A stretch of DNA of 64,000 nucleotides from Pelodera strongyloides (taxonomy: Eukaryota; Nematoda; Chromadorea; Rhabditida; Rhabditidae): contig JAANDG010000066.1 of the NCBI GenBank assembly GCA_036852015.1, forward strand, positions 186,001-250,000. The letters run 5' to 3'. The notes beneath the pieces were generated by a model. The model had not been told where the DNA came from. It did not search any database and saw only the letters and a program-made list of their open reading frames with translations. The position numbers were made by a program, and so were the translations under genes. Of this stretch, positions 1 to 11,569 are shown one piece after another. Position 1 is the stretch's first letter, and each line of letters begins with the position of its first letter.

Positions 1-121
1 AAAACCCATAATGTATGAATAGATTATGTGACCATTCCACGATCGGACTGTCATATGTACATACAGTACATTCCGTAAGTAAAACTCAAATCATTCGACA
101 AATGAACAAAATAATCAATAC

Positions 122-3100
122 CTGGCTGCAGATTCGCCGCATGTGTGTTCATTGATGTCGTCGACCAGGACCTGAATGAAGATCAACATAAGGAGTGCAA
201 CATTAGGAAGGCTACAGTACCTTGCTTGAACAGATACAGAGGTGTAGAGTTCTGTAGGAAAGCTACAGTATCCTGCTTGAACAGCTACATATATACAGTG
301 TTCTGAATTCCGAACACCAAAACGAGGCGAAATTGGAGGATCACGGGAATCTGAATTCTAGGTTCTAGGTGCTCTAAGTTCTAAATCCATAGTTTTCATG
401 AGTTTTAAACTATCCAACTTCTTGCCATTGAATAGTAAGAATTATGTCATGGCAGCACAAGGGCGTAACCTGTATGGTCATACGCCCACTTAAGCTACAG
501 TATGATTCCTTGAACTTCCTTGAACAACATATGCTAATTTCTTACGCTCAATTTATGGGTCTAACCTTTATGGACATACGCTCACTTAACTACAGTATGT
601 TTTCTCGAACAACATATCCATGTGCAAATTTCTTACGCTCACTGTATGGGCGTAACATTTCCATGGTCATACGCTCAAATTTCTTACGCTCACTGTATGG
701 GCGTAACCTTTATGGTCATACGCTCAATTAGCTACAGTATGATTACATATGCTAATTTCTTACCTTTTCATTCGGGTCAGCTGGTACTATAGCGCTCATC
801 TCGTAGCGGCACCCTGCCGACCGTTGCACATTGCAATAATAGACGATTCTGATGCCGCTCTTCATCTTGACACGACGTTTCTGAGAGACCATACGCTCCC
901 CGAGTAGCTGAAATTTATTATTAATTAATATAATGATAATTGATAATAGCAATATTATAATTATATACTTATTATTTTATAATATTATTATTAATTATCC
1001 ACCTGAACTGCTTCCTCACGAGTAAAAGCTCCAAGGTGATTCCAAGCCTTGCGATTCGCCATCTGGAAATATCACAGGTTTTTAGTCTGGAATTTATGGT
1101 CATAATTAATAACGGCTTTCAGAAACACTTGGATTGGGGGAAATTGGTAGTATAATATACCAAACTCCTGGAAGTGGGGCGTTGCGCAATTGGGCATATG
1201 TGCAGTGTATATAAGCATACTTTAATATCTATTGCAAATTTTATGCTTGGCTTGAGAAATTGAGATGTTTGCAAGGCGTGATTTTAGAACAATTTTTTTA
1301 TATATTTTCTTCGAGCAGAAGATTGCAGAATCGTCGCATTTGTTCATGGAATACGACCCTCTTTATGTACCATTAATGTGCATTACCCTAGTTGGTTAGG
1401 CCAAAACCTAGCGCTTGGCAAGCACTTCTATTTCAATGGTGTCTGGTCAACCAGTATGTTATACACCTCTTGAGAGCAAACTACATCTGCCAGGGTCAAG
1501 CTATGTTTTCCAAAACCTGTCCATCTATCTTCCAAGGGCACCTCTAACCTCTAAGCGTCCCAAACATTATGAATGTTTAAAAACCTGAGAGGGACAGAGG
1601 GCCCAAATAGACAGAGACACAAAAAGACTAAAAGCAAAACCATAGGAAGGAGATACACGGATAAGGAAACGGTAAGGGCCTATAGGGCCAAAAAATAGAG
1701 CCACTAGGGCCCGGTGCCCTAGTCTGGGTTGGGAGACGGGCCGAAGTGACTGAGGGGCGATCGTGTGGGGATCGATACCCTAGCCGGGGTGGGGCCGCTG
1801 GGGGCCTGACTCTTTGACGAGGCAATGTGCTGATTGGGGAGACGCAGACCGGCTAGGCGGAAAACATAGGCGAGAAAGCAAACAAGAGACTTAGTCAAGG
1901 GAGACGAGAGAGTGTGTGTTTTGGATGGAGATTGCTAGAGCACCAGGGCCATTGTGCAAGCAACGGAAGGGCCGGCTTCGGGCGCGCCCAGGCTCTCCGC
2001 GCTATTACGGGCGACTCCGCCCACTCGCCCCGCGGAACACACGGAGGGGATAACAATGGACATGGAGTGGGACAGTCCCAGGACCCGCGAGGGGTGACGA
2101 ATCGATGGGGAGATCCGGTCCCGGACATCGGTCAATGAGCAAAAGGGGGTACCTCAACAGTACCCCAATAGGGAAGCGATAGTACTCAATAATACCCCAG
2201 TACTGCCACCCGTTAGCTGTTGAATAACTGACAAGTCTGTAATGTATTGGTTAGTTAGTTTGAAAAACAACCGCCCCTTGCACCTTTCATAAGCTGTGTT
2301 ATGGGGATGCTTGGTAGAGATGCATGGATATAAAAATACGCCATAAACAAACCAAAGTTACATTTTACATTGCCGTAAACATCCAATTTTGTTTCCAATC
2401 TCAATGTGGTTGTGACCAGCAAGCTGCCCCGACAGATGGTATGCAAATTTCAATTCGCTCTTATTCAAGGCCATGATGTATGGACTAGACGATATGGGAT
2501 TACGCCACGAAATTGTTTAGATTTGGAAGGATGCATCTATGTATGACTGAAGCATACTGTACAGGGGCTCACTTCACGATTCTTAGTTTTTTCAACAAGT
2601 GTGAAAAAATTCACTGTCTATTTAGTTCCTATATCAAATCTTAAGCTCAAGTACTCGCTTAGTTATCTCATTTTGTCTCGCTTGCCCAAACATACATAAG
2701 TGCTAGAGCAATTAGAGAGATGATTTTAAATAGAGGATCAGTTATATCTATTCCATTTCCGAAACGTACCATTTCATAGTCGAGCTCCTTCTTTGACACA
2801 GGAATCGATGAAACGGAATGAATCGATCCTTGCCATTGTTGTAATTCATCGTCATGCGGCTCCGCTTTAAGCTAAATAACATAATTTCATCGTTTTTTTT
2901 TATAAGATGAGGTCGCGCTTAAGATGACCGAAAGAACGAAAGAAAAATCCACTTTCGGCCGTTGGCCGCAAAAATTATTTTTAATACTAGGAAGAAATAG
3001 AAAAAATACAGTAATTTTTTCGGGTTTTGTCTGCGTCACTTGTTTTTGCAATGTCTTTCCGCCTAGACTCGAATAGTTATTTCCCTGCAAACTGTTCGGT

Positions 3101-4420
3101 CAGGTACCGTAGTCAGAAGTCAGAAGGGTCAAATAACGTTTTTACGGTTTATATATGTCCGATTGCATTCTTTCTCTGCATAATAATTGTTAAACGAATG
3201 AAGAACATTCCTACAGCTAAAGTAAGCGTTTTCAATTCTGTAAGCCCTAAAACCGCAAAAATTGATTCTGTCTACCGTACCTGGCCGAACAGTTTGCTGT
3301 GGAATAACTCAGCGAGTTCTAATTTTCACAGTAATAATTCTGAAATTCCAGACATTCCGTACAAGTAAATCGATGAAAACTTTTTTCTCGTGGGCCTGTC
3401 CCTTTAAGCATATCTATAGTATGCTGCAGACATGCACATTAGTTCAAACATTCTTGAACAAGAGCGAATTGCAATTATTGAATTAGCGAATTGAAATTGA
3501 CGCGGCTTATTAATATTTTGTCTTTGTGATTGTTACTCATCAGTTATTCGATCAGTGCCGTCTCCTCCTAAAATCTATTCCATTTCCGAAACGCACCATG
3601 TCATAGTCGAGCTCGAGCACTTTCTTTGACACAGGAATCGACCCTTGCGATTGTTGTAACTCATCGTCATCTGGCTCGGCTGCCTCCGATTTTATCTGAA
3701 TAACATAATTTCATCGTTTTTTATAAGGTTAAAGGTTGTATCTGCCTATTTCAGTATTCATATATTTTCTTATCATTTTTACTTACTGTAAACTCAGCTC
3801 GTACACTTCTTTACCGAATAAGACCAGAAGACTGTGTAATACTTTGCTTATGCTTACCTCTTTAACCTCTGCCTTTGTCATTGAGGAAAGGACACTTCCT
3901 GTCGTTTGTACATTCACGTCCAGTGATCCGTGTTTGCACTGAAACGCCTCATATTATTTTTATTTTTATTTATGTAACCTTTGACCATGTACCGCAGTCT
4001 TATTGGGGGAGGGGAGCCCTTCCATGAATATTGAAGCAGGTTTTTGAAACATATCAAGTAGACCAGCATTCTTAGGCACCTTATGCAAATGAACATAAAT
4101 TAAAATTAAAAAAAAAATCGATCGAGCAAATTAGCATAAACAATGCAGTTGTCCACGATACGTTCCAAAAAACCCGATATTTCAACAAATCGGTGAACAT
4201 AAGGATGAAGTGTACTCACTTTCACAAGGTTCCATCCTGGTGCATGCGAGTAACAGATTCTCTTTCCGTTGTACGTCCCACCGAGAATAGCTTCCTTCGT
4301 CTTTTCACTTGTGGCGAACATCAGATCCACAAGTTTTTTTCTTCTCTCTTCGGTCTTCGGAATACACATCTTCGGACTCTGATTCTTTCGACGACAAATG
4401 GAGCAGTAGCGGGATACCAT
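122..4420 (-). CDS. THAP-like plus WRKY/GCM1-type zinc-finger protein, 5' part (3' end outside window)
   Basis: Six exons join in phase on the minus strand: 4220-4420, 3597-3695, 2770-2871, 1003-1062, 764-907 and 122-171; the gene continues past the left edge. The chosen ATG (4418-4420) lies 3 bp inside an exon with a good acceptor. Exon 1 (67 residues) has Cys6-x2-Cys9 and Cys56-x2-His59, the C2CH spacing of THAP DNA-binding fingers, with a basic stretch after Pro21. Exons 2 and 3 are diverged duplicates (33 and 34 codons) starting IKSE and LKAE, then acidic residues. Exons 5-6 hold a YYC...C pair 7 residues apart and, 23 residues later, HTC: C-X7-C-X23-H-X-C, as in the WRKY-GCM1/FLYWCH superfamily of Mutator-type transposases and their host derivatives. 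The WRKY heptapeptide is absent. Likely role is DNA binding (inference). It could instead be two genes, with a start at the Met that opens exon 4 (1062). Confidence 0.65.
205..291. repeat. 51-bp tandem duplication
   Basis: Two imperfect copies of a 51-bp unit containing GGCTACAGTA and GCTTGAACAG lie side by side next to the last visible exon of the zinc-finger gene. Confidence 0.6.
444..745. repeat. Degenerate tandem repeat with CTTACGCTCA and GGGCGTAAC motifs
   Basis: Four to five imperfect copies of a unit of about 60-90 bp, each with CTTACGCTCA..TATGGGCGTAAC..TATGGTCATACGCTCA, fill the intron between exons 5 and 6 of the zinc-finger gene. GGTCATACGCTCA and variants recur at about 476, 570, 664 and 713. 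The unit contains short inverted pairs (TTACGC/GCGTAA), so each copy can fold. Confidence 0.65.
1630..2145. other. GC-rich insert in an intron, unrecognised
   Basis: A GC-rich island in AT-rich DNA inside the 1.7-kb intron between exons 3 and 4 of the zinc-finger gene. Both strands hold overlapping open frames of 60-77 codons with no recognisable domain. The contrast with the flanks suggests an inserted repeat; no terminal repeats or target duplication were found. Confidence 0.35.
3070..3403. mobile_element. Truncated TTAA-type foldback element
   Basis: The right arm and the inner inverted repeat (TGTTCGGTCAGGTACC at about 3091; GTACCTGGCCGAACAG at about 3279) match the complete element at 5594-6045. 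The right end is CCCT followed by TTAA (3404-3407). The outer part of the left arm is missing. It lies in the intron between exons 2 and 3 of the zinc-finger gene, between the duplicated exons. Confidence 0.6.
4010..4185. mobile_element. Diverged copy of the AATACCGG-ended foldback element family
   Basis: Same internal order as the copies at 34635, 37490 and 50121: GGTTTTTGAAAC, a CAGCATTCTTA segment, TTATGCAAATGAAC, then an inverted half with TTAGCATAAAC and CGTTCCAAAAAACCC. The termini are eroded. It lies just downstream of exon 1 of the zinc-finger gene. Confidence 0.5.
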
Positions 4421-4429
4421 TTGCTGTAA

Positions 4430-5495
4430 GAAATGCGTTGCAACAAGATAATGGAATTCAGATGTTGGTAATTTGCGCAAATAACTTTAGACTTTCAACA
4501 TGATTATTTTAGACGGAAGAAGCTTTTCAACACTGGGGAAACTCGGTTCGGGTGCCACACCTGCTCGGCACGGAAAAGGAGAGCGGCACCAGATACGCAC
4601 AGGCCTGGCACTGTTCGGGGGTACAGATCTAGCGGCGCACCCTGCTTTTTTTGGTGCGGCACTGGAGCCGAGTTTCGCATTGAATGTTGTAAAGACGCCA
4701 CGGTCGCACCACTACACAGGTGTCGCGGAAACGGATGCCGGAGGTCGTACTGTTGAACTTCAATATTATGCTGAATGCTCACAAGTAGTCAATTACTAGA
4801 GCGATAGCGGGCCACGTAAGAAATAGTGGCACATGGTGCAGCGCAGGTACAAAAAATCTTGTCCTTTAACAATTCAATTTAGCTTCATCAGAAAATATCT
4901 TGCCTTTTCAACAGAAAAATCTTCATTTCAACAGGATGTGTATTAAAAAGTTTATTAGAGCACAACATCCAAGTCAACTGTACAAATGAACTATTTCCAA
5001 AAGGTGACGTCACGTAAAAAAGCTACAAAATATTTTTTTAATTTTCTTCAAAGGCCGTTTTGAATCCTTTGCGCTGTCCTTATTTTATGGGGTATCGGTT
5101 GTGAATCTTGTTGACGGCAGGTGAATGTAAAACGATTCGTTCACGTTGCTGTCTGGCACCCCAAATGTCCAGTACAGTACTTTAGACTCTACCGTAGTCG
5201 GTATTAACGACATACATCACTTGAATGCTGCAAACCTCCGAATCCTGAACATTATAATTAAGTGAATGTAAACTTAGTTATATGCAGAGAATATATATCA
5301 AACATCGGTTCAGTTCAAACGAAAATATGGCTATGACGGACTGGGAATAATTTAGACCAGCCCAGAATGGGTTCTCTAAAACTATGAATGGTGTTAACAA
5401 ACTACGCTGGACTACGTAGTTTTTATCGATTGTCGCTAGTATTCGCTATTTAAGATACTTACATTAGTATGTATTATGAATATGATTTAGAACCC
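4430..5495. other. Upstream region of the zinc-finger gene; no gene seen
   Basis: An open frame of about 100 codons exists on each strand at 4500-4800, in a segment more GC-rich than its flanks. Neither frame has recognisable domains or splice support. No promoter element could be assigned. Confidence 0.3.

Positions 5496-5524
<29 letters not shown>
5496..5524. repeat. Poly-A tract, 29 bp
   Basis: Uninterrupted run of 29 A. No retroposon body with a target duplication could be defined next to it. Confidence 0.9.
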
Positions 5525-5527
<3 letters not shown>

Positions 5528-5593
5528 AGAATGCAATGCATTTTTTGCCTTTTCTGAATGATGCCTACCGGTGCCTGTCCCTTTTAGAATTAA

Positions 5594-6045
5594 AGGGAGA
5601 GGCCCACGAGAAGAAAGTTTTCCTCAATTTACTTGCACAGAATGTCTGGAATTTCAGAAATATTACTGTGAAAACCGCATTTATTTGCATCTAGAACTCG
5701 CAGAGATATTCTATGCTAAACAGTTCGACCAGGTACCGTAGTCAGCAACAAAAAAAAAATAGTTTTTACGGTTTATATCCGTTCACTTGCATTCTTTTTC
5801 AAAGTAATAATGTTCAAACGAATAGAGATCGTTCCTACAATTATAAAGAGGCGTTTCCAACACAGGAATGCCCTAAAAGCGCAAAAATGGATCCTGACAA
5901 CGGTACCTGGCCGAACTGTTTGCCGGAGAATAACTCTATGAGTTCAAGGCTTCAAACAATGCGGTTTTCACAGTAATATTTCCGAAATTCCGGACATTCT
6001 GTGCAAGTAAATCGAGGACAACATTTTTCTCGTGAGCCTCTCCCT
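5594..6045. mobile_element. Foldback MITE with TTAA target duplication
   Basis: Left and right arms of about 150 bp are near-perfect inverted repeats: the left begins AGGGAGAGGCCCACGAG and the right ends CTCGTGAGCCTCTCCCT. Both are flanked by TTAA (5590-5593, 6046-6049). A 452-bp element with no coding capacity and a TTAA target fits a non-autonomous piggyBac-type transposon (class assignment is inference). A truncated relative is at 3070-3403. Confidence 0.85.
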
Positions 6046-6049
6046 TTAA

Positions 6050-6951
6050 AGTGATAAGTTAGGCGTAGTTTATGAGGCACCCATGACTCACGACATCAAA
6101 AGTATACTGTAACAATAGAATGTATGTTGGACATGGTACACGTATAAGATGATAACGAAGACTTGAAGCCTCTTTCTGGTATTCATATGATATGAAGTTA
6201 TGTTAATTTATGAATTCCAACTATAAATTCGGGAATCTACAATTAACAACAATTTTCTACCAATTTTCTTAACGCGTGGCTTCAGAAACCATGGTATTTT
6301 TTTTCGTTCTTACGGTTTTGGTTTAAAGAAGTCGTCGCGCACCGCGCCTAATCTTCGCCAGAATGTCGCCGCGCACCATTCGAGTTTCAACCGTAGTATA
6401 CGGTACACAGCTCTAGCAATGGTCCCTGGAATGGGTGCCTATTGTACTAGATGTGTACTAGATCACTTCCAGATATTTCCAATCGGACTGCAAAATGCTT
6501 GCTCTTTTCTTCTTTTCATTCAATTCTCACTGACTTCCTATATGATATCGATTTGTTTCGCGAAAAGGAAGGCTCTTGATAATCACGGTTTGAATTTAAA
6601 TATCATAGAGAGGCAAGTATACTATATTTCTGGACTACTTTAACTATACACTAGCTAGGTTATTACTAGAACTAGACGGCTGGTATACTGTGCATGGGAG
6701 TGCAGTCGAGTTTTTTGTTCAAGCGATTGAAGCCTCATGACAACAGAAGACAACGACTTTAAAATGATTATTTAGTTCCCGCCGGTGGTGGTAATGACGA
6801 CGATGCCTCATCAGATAGCAAGCTCATATTATCCGGGTCGGTTTTTAGCATATATCATTTATCGCCGCGCACGTGTGGCCCCCATTTCGTTTAAAACTAG
6901 CTAACATATCGCTACAGATCCGCTACCGCTGTCAATGTTCGCCAACGGGCA
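6050..6951. other. Intergenic, no gene seen
   Basis: AT-rich, with no convincing exon pair. A 74-codon open frame at 6419-6643 lacks splice support or recognisable sequence. Confidence 0.3.
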
Positions 6952-7674
6952 ATGGCCCGCGGAAGCAAACGAAAGCAAGAAATAATGAAGAAAATTAATC
7001 TGAATGAAACACAAGGAAATCAGAGAAAGATGTCGAAATCACTATCAAACAGTGTCTCGAGGAGCACTTCGGGTAGGTATTCTGTTATTATCATTAAAAT
7101 AAACTATATCACTGGATCTATAACTATACACCCGATACCCGAAAGCTTCAATACCATTGCACAGTTAGACTTGAATCGTTAATAATTAGTGCCTAAAGTA
7201 GTAACTAACAAACTAACTAATCTACGTAAAGTACTTTAGACTCTTCCGTAATCGTAGTAACGACTGCCTTATTATAGTTACCGAACTCCGTCCTCGTCAA
7301 TTCCCTACCAGAAATGTTGAAGAGGAGAAGATGAAGAATATGATTAGAGCTGGTAATATACTATTCTTTTTTCGGCAAAGATATAATAGATGCCAGACTC
7401 GCGCCACAAGAAGCGGTGGTGTTGCGTCATATATGCGTTATAAGAACGCGGCTAGTTGTGGTTGTAGCGCGGCTAGTATTTGTGGGACTTCTGTGAATTA
7501 TAAGCTCTTTGGTGATCATAGAACCACATCGCATTGCAAAACACAGACACTATTCGCATACAAACTACAGTACCCAACGAAATAAAATAAATATTTTCAG
7601 GAGCCAAACGCCCTGCACGTGATGATACGATGGACGAAATAAAGAGTGACTGGGGCGATGTGAAGCCGGATTAA
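6952..7674 (+). CDS. Small basic/acidic hypothetical protein, three exons
   Basis: Three exons join in phase: 6952-7072, 7278-7352 and 7601-7674, giving 89 residues and a TAA stop. Donors are GTAGGT and GTAATA; acceptors are TTATTATAG and TATTTTCAG. The N-terminal 40 residues are Lys/Ser-rich (starts MARGSKRKQ), the middle reads LRPRQFPTRNVEEEK, and the C-terminus is acidic (DDTMDEIKSDWGD). No domain is recognised; the composition suggests a disordered nuclear protein (inference). A second acceptor (CCTACCAG, before 7312) puts a stop in frame, so 7278 was preferred. The first ATG of the exon fixes the start; an upstream ATG at about 6934 is out of frame. Confidence 0.6.
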
Positions 7675-8520
7675 ACTAAATGTCTCTAAATATTTCGTAA
7701 AACATTGTCGTTTCTTTGGGTACTCTCCTTTCTTTTGCTACCTCCACGTACCCACCCGAACCCCCCATCAGTTGCGCGAAGTATGTTTATGATAGCTCTA
7801 CTGCACATTTTGGTCCCATTAACAACCAAAGTTTGTTCTAAAAAGTATGATATTCTATATTCTGCGGCAGGCCTACGCCAATAATCTAGACCAAAACACT
7901 AGCAAAATACGTCTAACAAGGAATTTTGTGTTATCCCAAAGCCTATCTTCGTTTGTGCATATCATTTGTTTTGATAGATAATCCTACAAACAAATATTCG
8001 GTTTCTTTAATTTAAAGACATTGTCTAATAGTCTAATAAACGTTTGCAAGACCTTGTTATTGGAACTTAACTTCATCGGAGCCTTAAAATCATTATTGGT
8101 TCTTTTGGTGGTAAATACAAATAAGAATAAATAAATGTTCATCTGTCACCCATATGTTAGCTTGCACCAGACTATCACTTACATACAAGTTAGTGGACGG
8201 TACTGAGTGTCCTTGACTCAAATCACCTCTTTATGATCACACTGAAACGTATTTACCCAAACTCAAGTATGAAGTATGAAGGGGGAATCGGATTGTTTCT
8301 GTCCCTCACTCGAAATTAGCATATTTGCATATCCGGCCGCGCGCTCTCATATGTTAATTTCATTATTTTAACGTATTCTAATTCATATTAGTGATCTTCA
8401 CGTATGCTAAATTATTATTCGTTACTTGTTTACCCTTGCTAGGTCGCTATCAATTTCGTTGTTATTGTATACTAACCTCCTTATTGTAACTGGTACATAT
8501 TGACTACACCCTGATTACCC
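7675..8520. other. Intergenic, no gene seen
   Basis: AT-rich sequence downstream of the small three-exon gene. AATAAA-like signals occur at about 8034 and 8115, far from the stop. No exon or repeat unit was identified. Confidence 0.3.
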
Positions 8521-8621
8521 TATTTTGCGCAGATTTTGAAGTCCCTGAGATCGCATTTCGTTTTCTCGCAATCTTGGAAACCATATTTTTGTTCACAAGA
8601 TAGAAAACCGACCTTGCACCA

Positions 8622-8691
8622 CCCACCAGGAGTCGAACCTCTGACCTTCTGCTTGAGACTGATTCCTTCTCCACCAGACCACGCTCACCAT
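8622..8691 (-). other. tRNA-like fossil with B-box
   Basis: On the minus strand GTGGTCTGGTGG resembles a D-arm/A-box and GGTTCGACTCC is a perfect B-box, about 45 bp apart. Anticodon and acceptor stems do not pair well, so this is probably a decayed tRNA-derived sequence. Confidence 0.3.
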
Positions 8692-8761
8692 TACGTTATT
8701 TCTGAAAACTTTCACGTTTACTACGATCTCCTTTGTTTCATTTTAAATATTCTCTTTACAG

Positions 8762-8839
8762 TGTTGGGATAACGCTCAAAATGAGTGGATACCAGCTCGC
8801 AATGATTCGACAAAAGCCGCGAAACTCTTGGAAAAATAA
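8762..8839 (+). CDS. Possible 3'-terminal exon of a short plus-strand gene
   Basis: The acceptor CTCTTTACAG is followed by 25 open codons (begins CWDNAQNEWIPARND, ends LLEK) and TAA. An AATAAA polyadenylation hexamer at 8835-8840 overlaps the stop. The upstream exon was not found with confidence; an acceptor-like TTTTGCGCAG at about 8533 opens a short frame. No family recognised. Confidence 0.35.
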   Translation, partial: CWDNAQNEWIPARNDSTKAAKLLEK

Positions 8840-8852
8840 AGGAACTTGAAAC

Positions 8853-9336
8853 TTGAGGAATTGAGGAATGATGTCATTGGAGCTGACTACCAGTCCACAA
8901 AAACACGACTGGATCAATCACAGGGAGCCATATGTTAACAAGGTTGGTGGACATTTTTACAACATTCGCGTTAGCTGCCTTGCCTCAACTTCATCATCTG
9001 TTTTACGGCAGAGTCAATTGCTCACCTCTCCATCGCTTTCTGGCCTTTCCCTGACATTCTGTTGTACGCACTGTAGCTACGGTGTGTGCGTAATGTAGCC
9101 ACTCATATGGTACCACCACACGACCATAATTCAATAACAGCGGTAGCTCCATCCGAGAACCAGATACCTAAATTGATTTCATTTTAAGAACCATTCCCTT
9201 AGCTTCTTTAGCAAGCATACCAAGTAGAATAATCCCTCTCTTCTATATGTTTCTAGCACACTAATCCATCTCGTTTGACTACCTCTCTTGTGTTCTCTCA
9301 ATATCAATTTTTTTCTCCTCCTTTGGATACGGTACT

Positions 9337-9341
<5 letters not shown>
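8853..9341. other. Intergenic, no gene seen
   Basis: No exon pair, repeat unit or RNA gene could be supported here. The open frames are short and lack splice sites. Confidence 0.3.

Positions 9342-9412
<71 letters not shown>
9342..9412. repeat. Poly-G tract, 71 bp
   Basis: Uninterrupted run of 71 G on the plus strand. The proline run it would encode on the other strand is an artefact of composition. Runs of this length are prone to sequencing error, so the length is uncertain. Confidence 0.85.
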
Positions 9413-9413
<1 letters not shown>

Positions 9414-9509
9414 GCATGAGGCCCAACCATTAGCTATTCTCCTGGAAATTATCTTTGTTTTTTATCCCATATTTTCAATAAATTCAAATGGGAAATCTAC
9501 CTAAACCTT

Positions 9510-9715
9510 AGCGCGCTGAAAAATCCTGTACTACCGTAAAGGCGGTTCGAACAACTGAATTTTGCGTGGACCCGTAGTGGAATCGTTGTGGGATTATATT
9601 TTGAACCACTGCAGGAGCCAAAAATGACGCTTGACCCCGACGGTTGGGGTTAAATAGCGGAAAAACATTTGCTTTCCGGTACATCTCCAACGGTTTCCGG
9701 AATTCCACAACCTAT
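9510..9715. mobile_element. Foldback-element relative, GACCCCGACGGTTGGGG family
   Basis: Shares TGACCCCGACGGTTGGGG followed by ATAGCGGAAAAAC, and an AATCGTTGTGGGAT segment, with the element at 63641-63942, where these lie in the opposite orientation. Here GGCGGTTCGAAC lies near the left end and a TTTCCGG segment on the right. The ends are too eroded for a target duplication to be defined. Confidence 0.5.
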
Positions 9716-9880
9716 CCCAACTCGAACGCGGCTCTGTTGTAAAGTACGAATTTTCGTACTACAATTGAATTTGGATAACAGACTACTTTGTTACTCTACA
9801 CACTTACACTGTCTGTCCACTATTACTGTAACTTTCTAGAAAATACCAAACGAACCTTATTCTTCTCCTTTCTCTCACAG

Positions 9881-10069
9881 ATTCCGCTTTGAAGCAAAGG
9901 TCCGTTGGGTACACGTAGGCAACGTAGATATTCTCCACATCCATAGTGCTTATCTAAAAAGTTGCATAATTTCGTAACTCTTCAGAATCGTGAGCCCAAC
10001 GAGGTGGAACTGTCGGATGTCAGACGTAACATCATCGTGATCCACACGTGCGTGAAGGAGGAGGAATGA
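9881..10069 (+). CDS. 3' end of an unidentified gene, two exons
   Basis: Exons 9881-9914 and 9986-10069 join in phase (acceptors TCTCTCACAG and AACTCTTCAG; donor GTAGGC). The visible product is 38 residues ending in a TGA stop: FRFEAKVRWVH, then NREPNEVELSDVRR, a hydrophobic NIIVIHT patch, and CVKEEE at the end. VKEE fits the SUMO consensus (hydrophobic-K-x-E). The exon(s) before 9881 were not found, so the function is unknown. Confidence 0.45.
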
Positions 10070-10179
10070 ACCGTACGGACTACGGATAACGACATCAAGG
10101 AGAGAAGCTGGACTAGACTATACCACAACGGAGCGTTGGAGTCAGGTTAGTTCCCCAAAGGGTAAGTATTTGAGTCGTA

Positions 10180-10910
10180 GGGACGTAGGGCTAGTGTTAG
10201 TGATTGACTTTGCACCCTGAATGGAACCCCAAAATGGTGTGCCATACCATGGTGACCCGAGAAGGACGTCCAAAGACCAAAGGCGGAATCTGGGATGGAA
10301 TTGGTGGACCAACAAGAAATCGACTTTGGAAATCAGCAAAGGTACAGGTTAGTTTACAGGGAAAGTAAGGGTGGATATTTGGAAAACGCGCCCAAGATTA
10401 CGAAAATTTGCCGCTGTGAGAGTGAGAGAGATCGCGCGTAAAGGAGAGTGGAGAGTCGCGCAACATTTTTATTTTAAACCAATTTGCTTTTTATTCGATG
10501 CGCTATAACTTCATATCTAATTAAATCGCTCAAAATTGCTTCAACCACCCTTACTTTCCCTCATTTGGGTTTTTGATTGTTAGGTAGTGTCCTCACGGCC
10601 GCTATCTCTCAATCAATTACCCGCTCTAAGCCATAGGTAGGGCCCAACTCTGTTCTTCTTACGGTCGCCGGCCGGAAAATTTCAACCCTTCCCCGCACAG
10701 CGCTAGCGGGCAGGTTGCCGTATGGGAAGGGCTTGGTCAATGTGGGAGCCTAGGGGGACGGACTCCCTGTAACCATTCGGTATACACGTTAAGCCCTGGC
10801 ATTAGCTACTTATCCTAGGTCCCGCAAAAGTCGAGAAACCCCCCGTGGGCTTGGGCAATGCTATTAAAAAAAAAAAAAAAAGGAAAAAAAGAAAAATAGA
10901 AAAAAATTCG
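10180..10910 (+). mobile_element. Retroposon-like repeat R1, copy 1
   Basis: Matches 41650-42100 in order: CCAAAGGCGGAATCTG, GAAATCAGCAAAG, CTGTTCTTCTTACGG, TTTCAACCCTTCCCC, CACAGCGCTAGC and CCGTATGGGAAGG, ending in GGGCAATG. Here the end is followed by an A-rich tail (10863-10910). A 3' A-tail suggests retroposition; no coding frame or target duplication was found. Confidence 0.55.
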
Positions 10911-11569
10911 TCTTGTTCTGATTCACAAAAAAGAATAATCTCAAGTTTTGTCTGAGTAATTGATTGATCTACAAGCTGAAGAAACTACAAACAACCTTTT
11001 AAGAAACACCATACCTTTTGGGCCTTACACTGATGGTTCCAACTGGCGAAGTCTAAACGGCGTCCCACGATGTTTAGTAGACGACTTGTAGAAGGCACAC
11101 AAGTCGCGGTTATATCATATTCAACCTGAAAAAGTACTCAAGTCATTTCGCATTTCCCATTCCCTTTTCAGTTTAAAGTTCTGAATGAAGACGTTTTGCA
11201 AGGCGAATTGCCTATGTCCCTGCTTTCTTGTCTTGTACAACACAAGCCCATTATTTCGACGAAAGTTCCTACCACTGAGACCATAAAATATAAATATTCG
11301 CTGACAATTAGGAAAAAATTATGAGTTTTGCCGCATTGTGTGCGGTTGTTTCCGGGACCTCGAGGCCTATTTTAATATGAGCCGTCCGTCGACTCCCCCT
11401 TTACGTATTTTCGAAAGCAAGTTCGTTGTTTCCAGCGAAAACTACCTCTGTCTGGGGTATATGTCCCCTATATCCATTTACCTTTTTAATCATGACCGCT
11501 GATAAGAGATCATTGGGAATGTTTGCTCGCCTCAAAGATTTAAAAAGATTAAAACTCCTCCGTGTTGCA

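Noticed and set aside
1920..2138. rRNA fragment
   Set aside because: The GC-rich segment does not match any conserved rRNA core I can recognise, and both strands hold only short frames.
7312..7352. Alternative acceptor CCTACCAG for exon 2 of the small plus-strand gene
   Set aside because: It shifts the phase and puts a TGA in frame after eight codons; the acceptor before 7278 keeps the frame open to the end.
9179..9430. Polyproline open frame on the minus strand
   Set aside because: It is only the translation of the 71-bp G run; no splice sites or conserved flanks.
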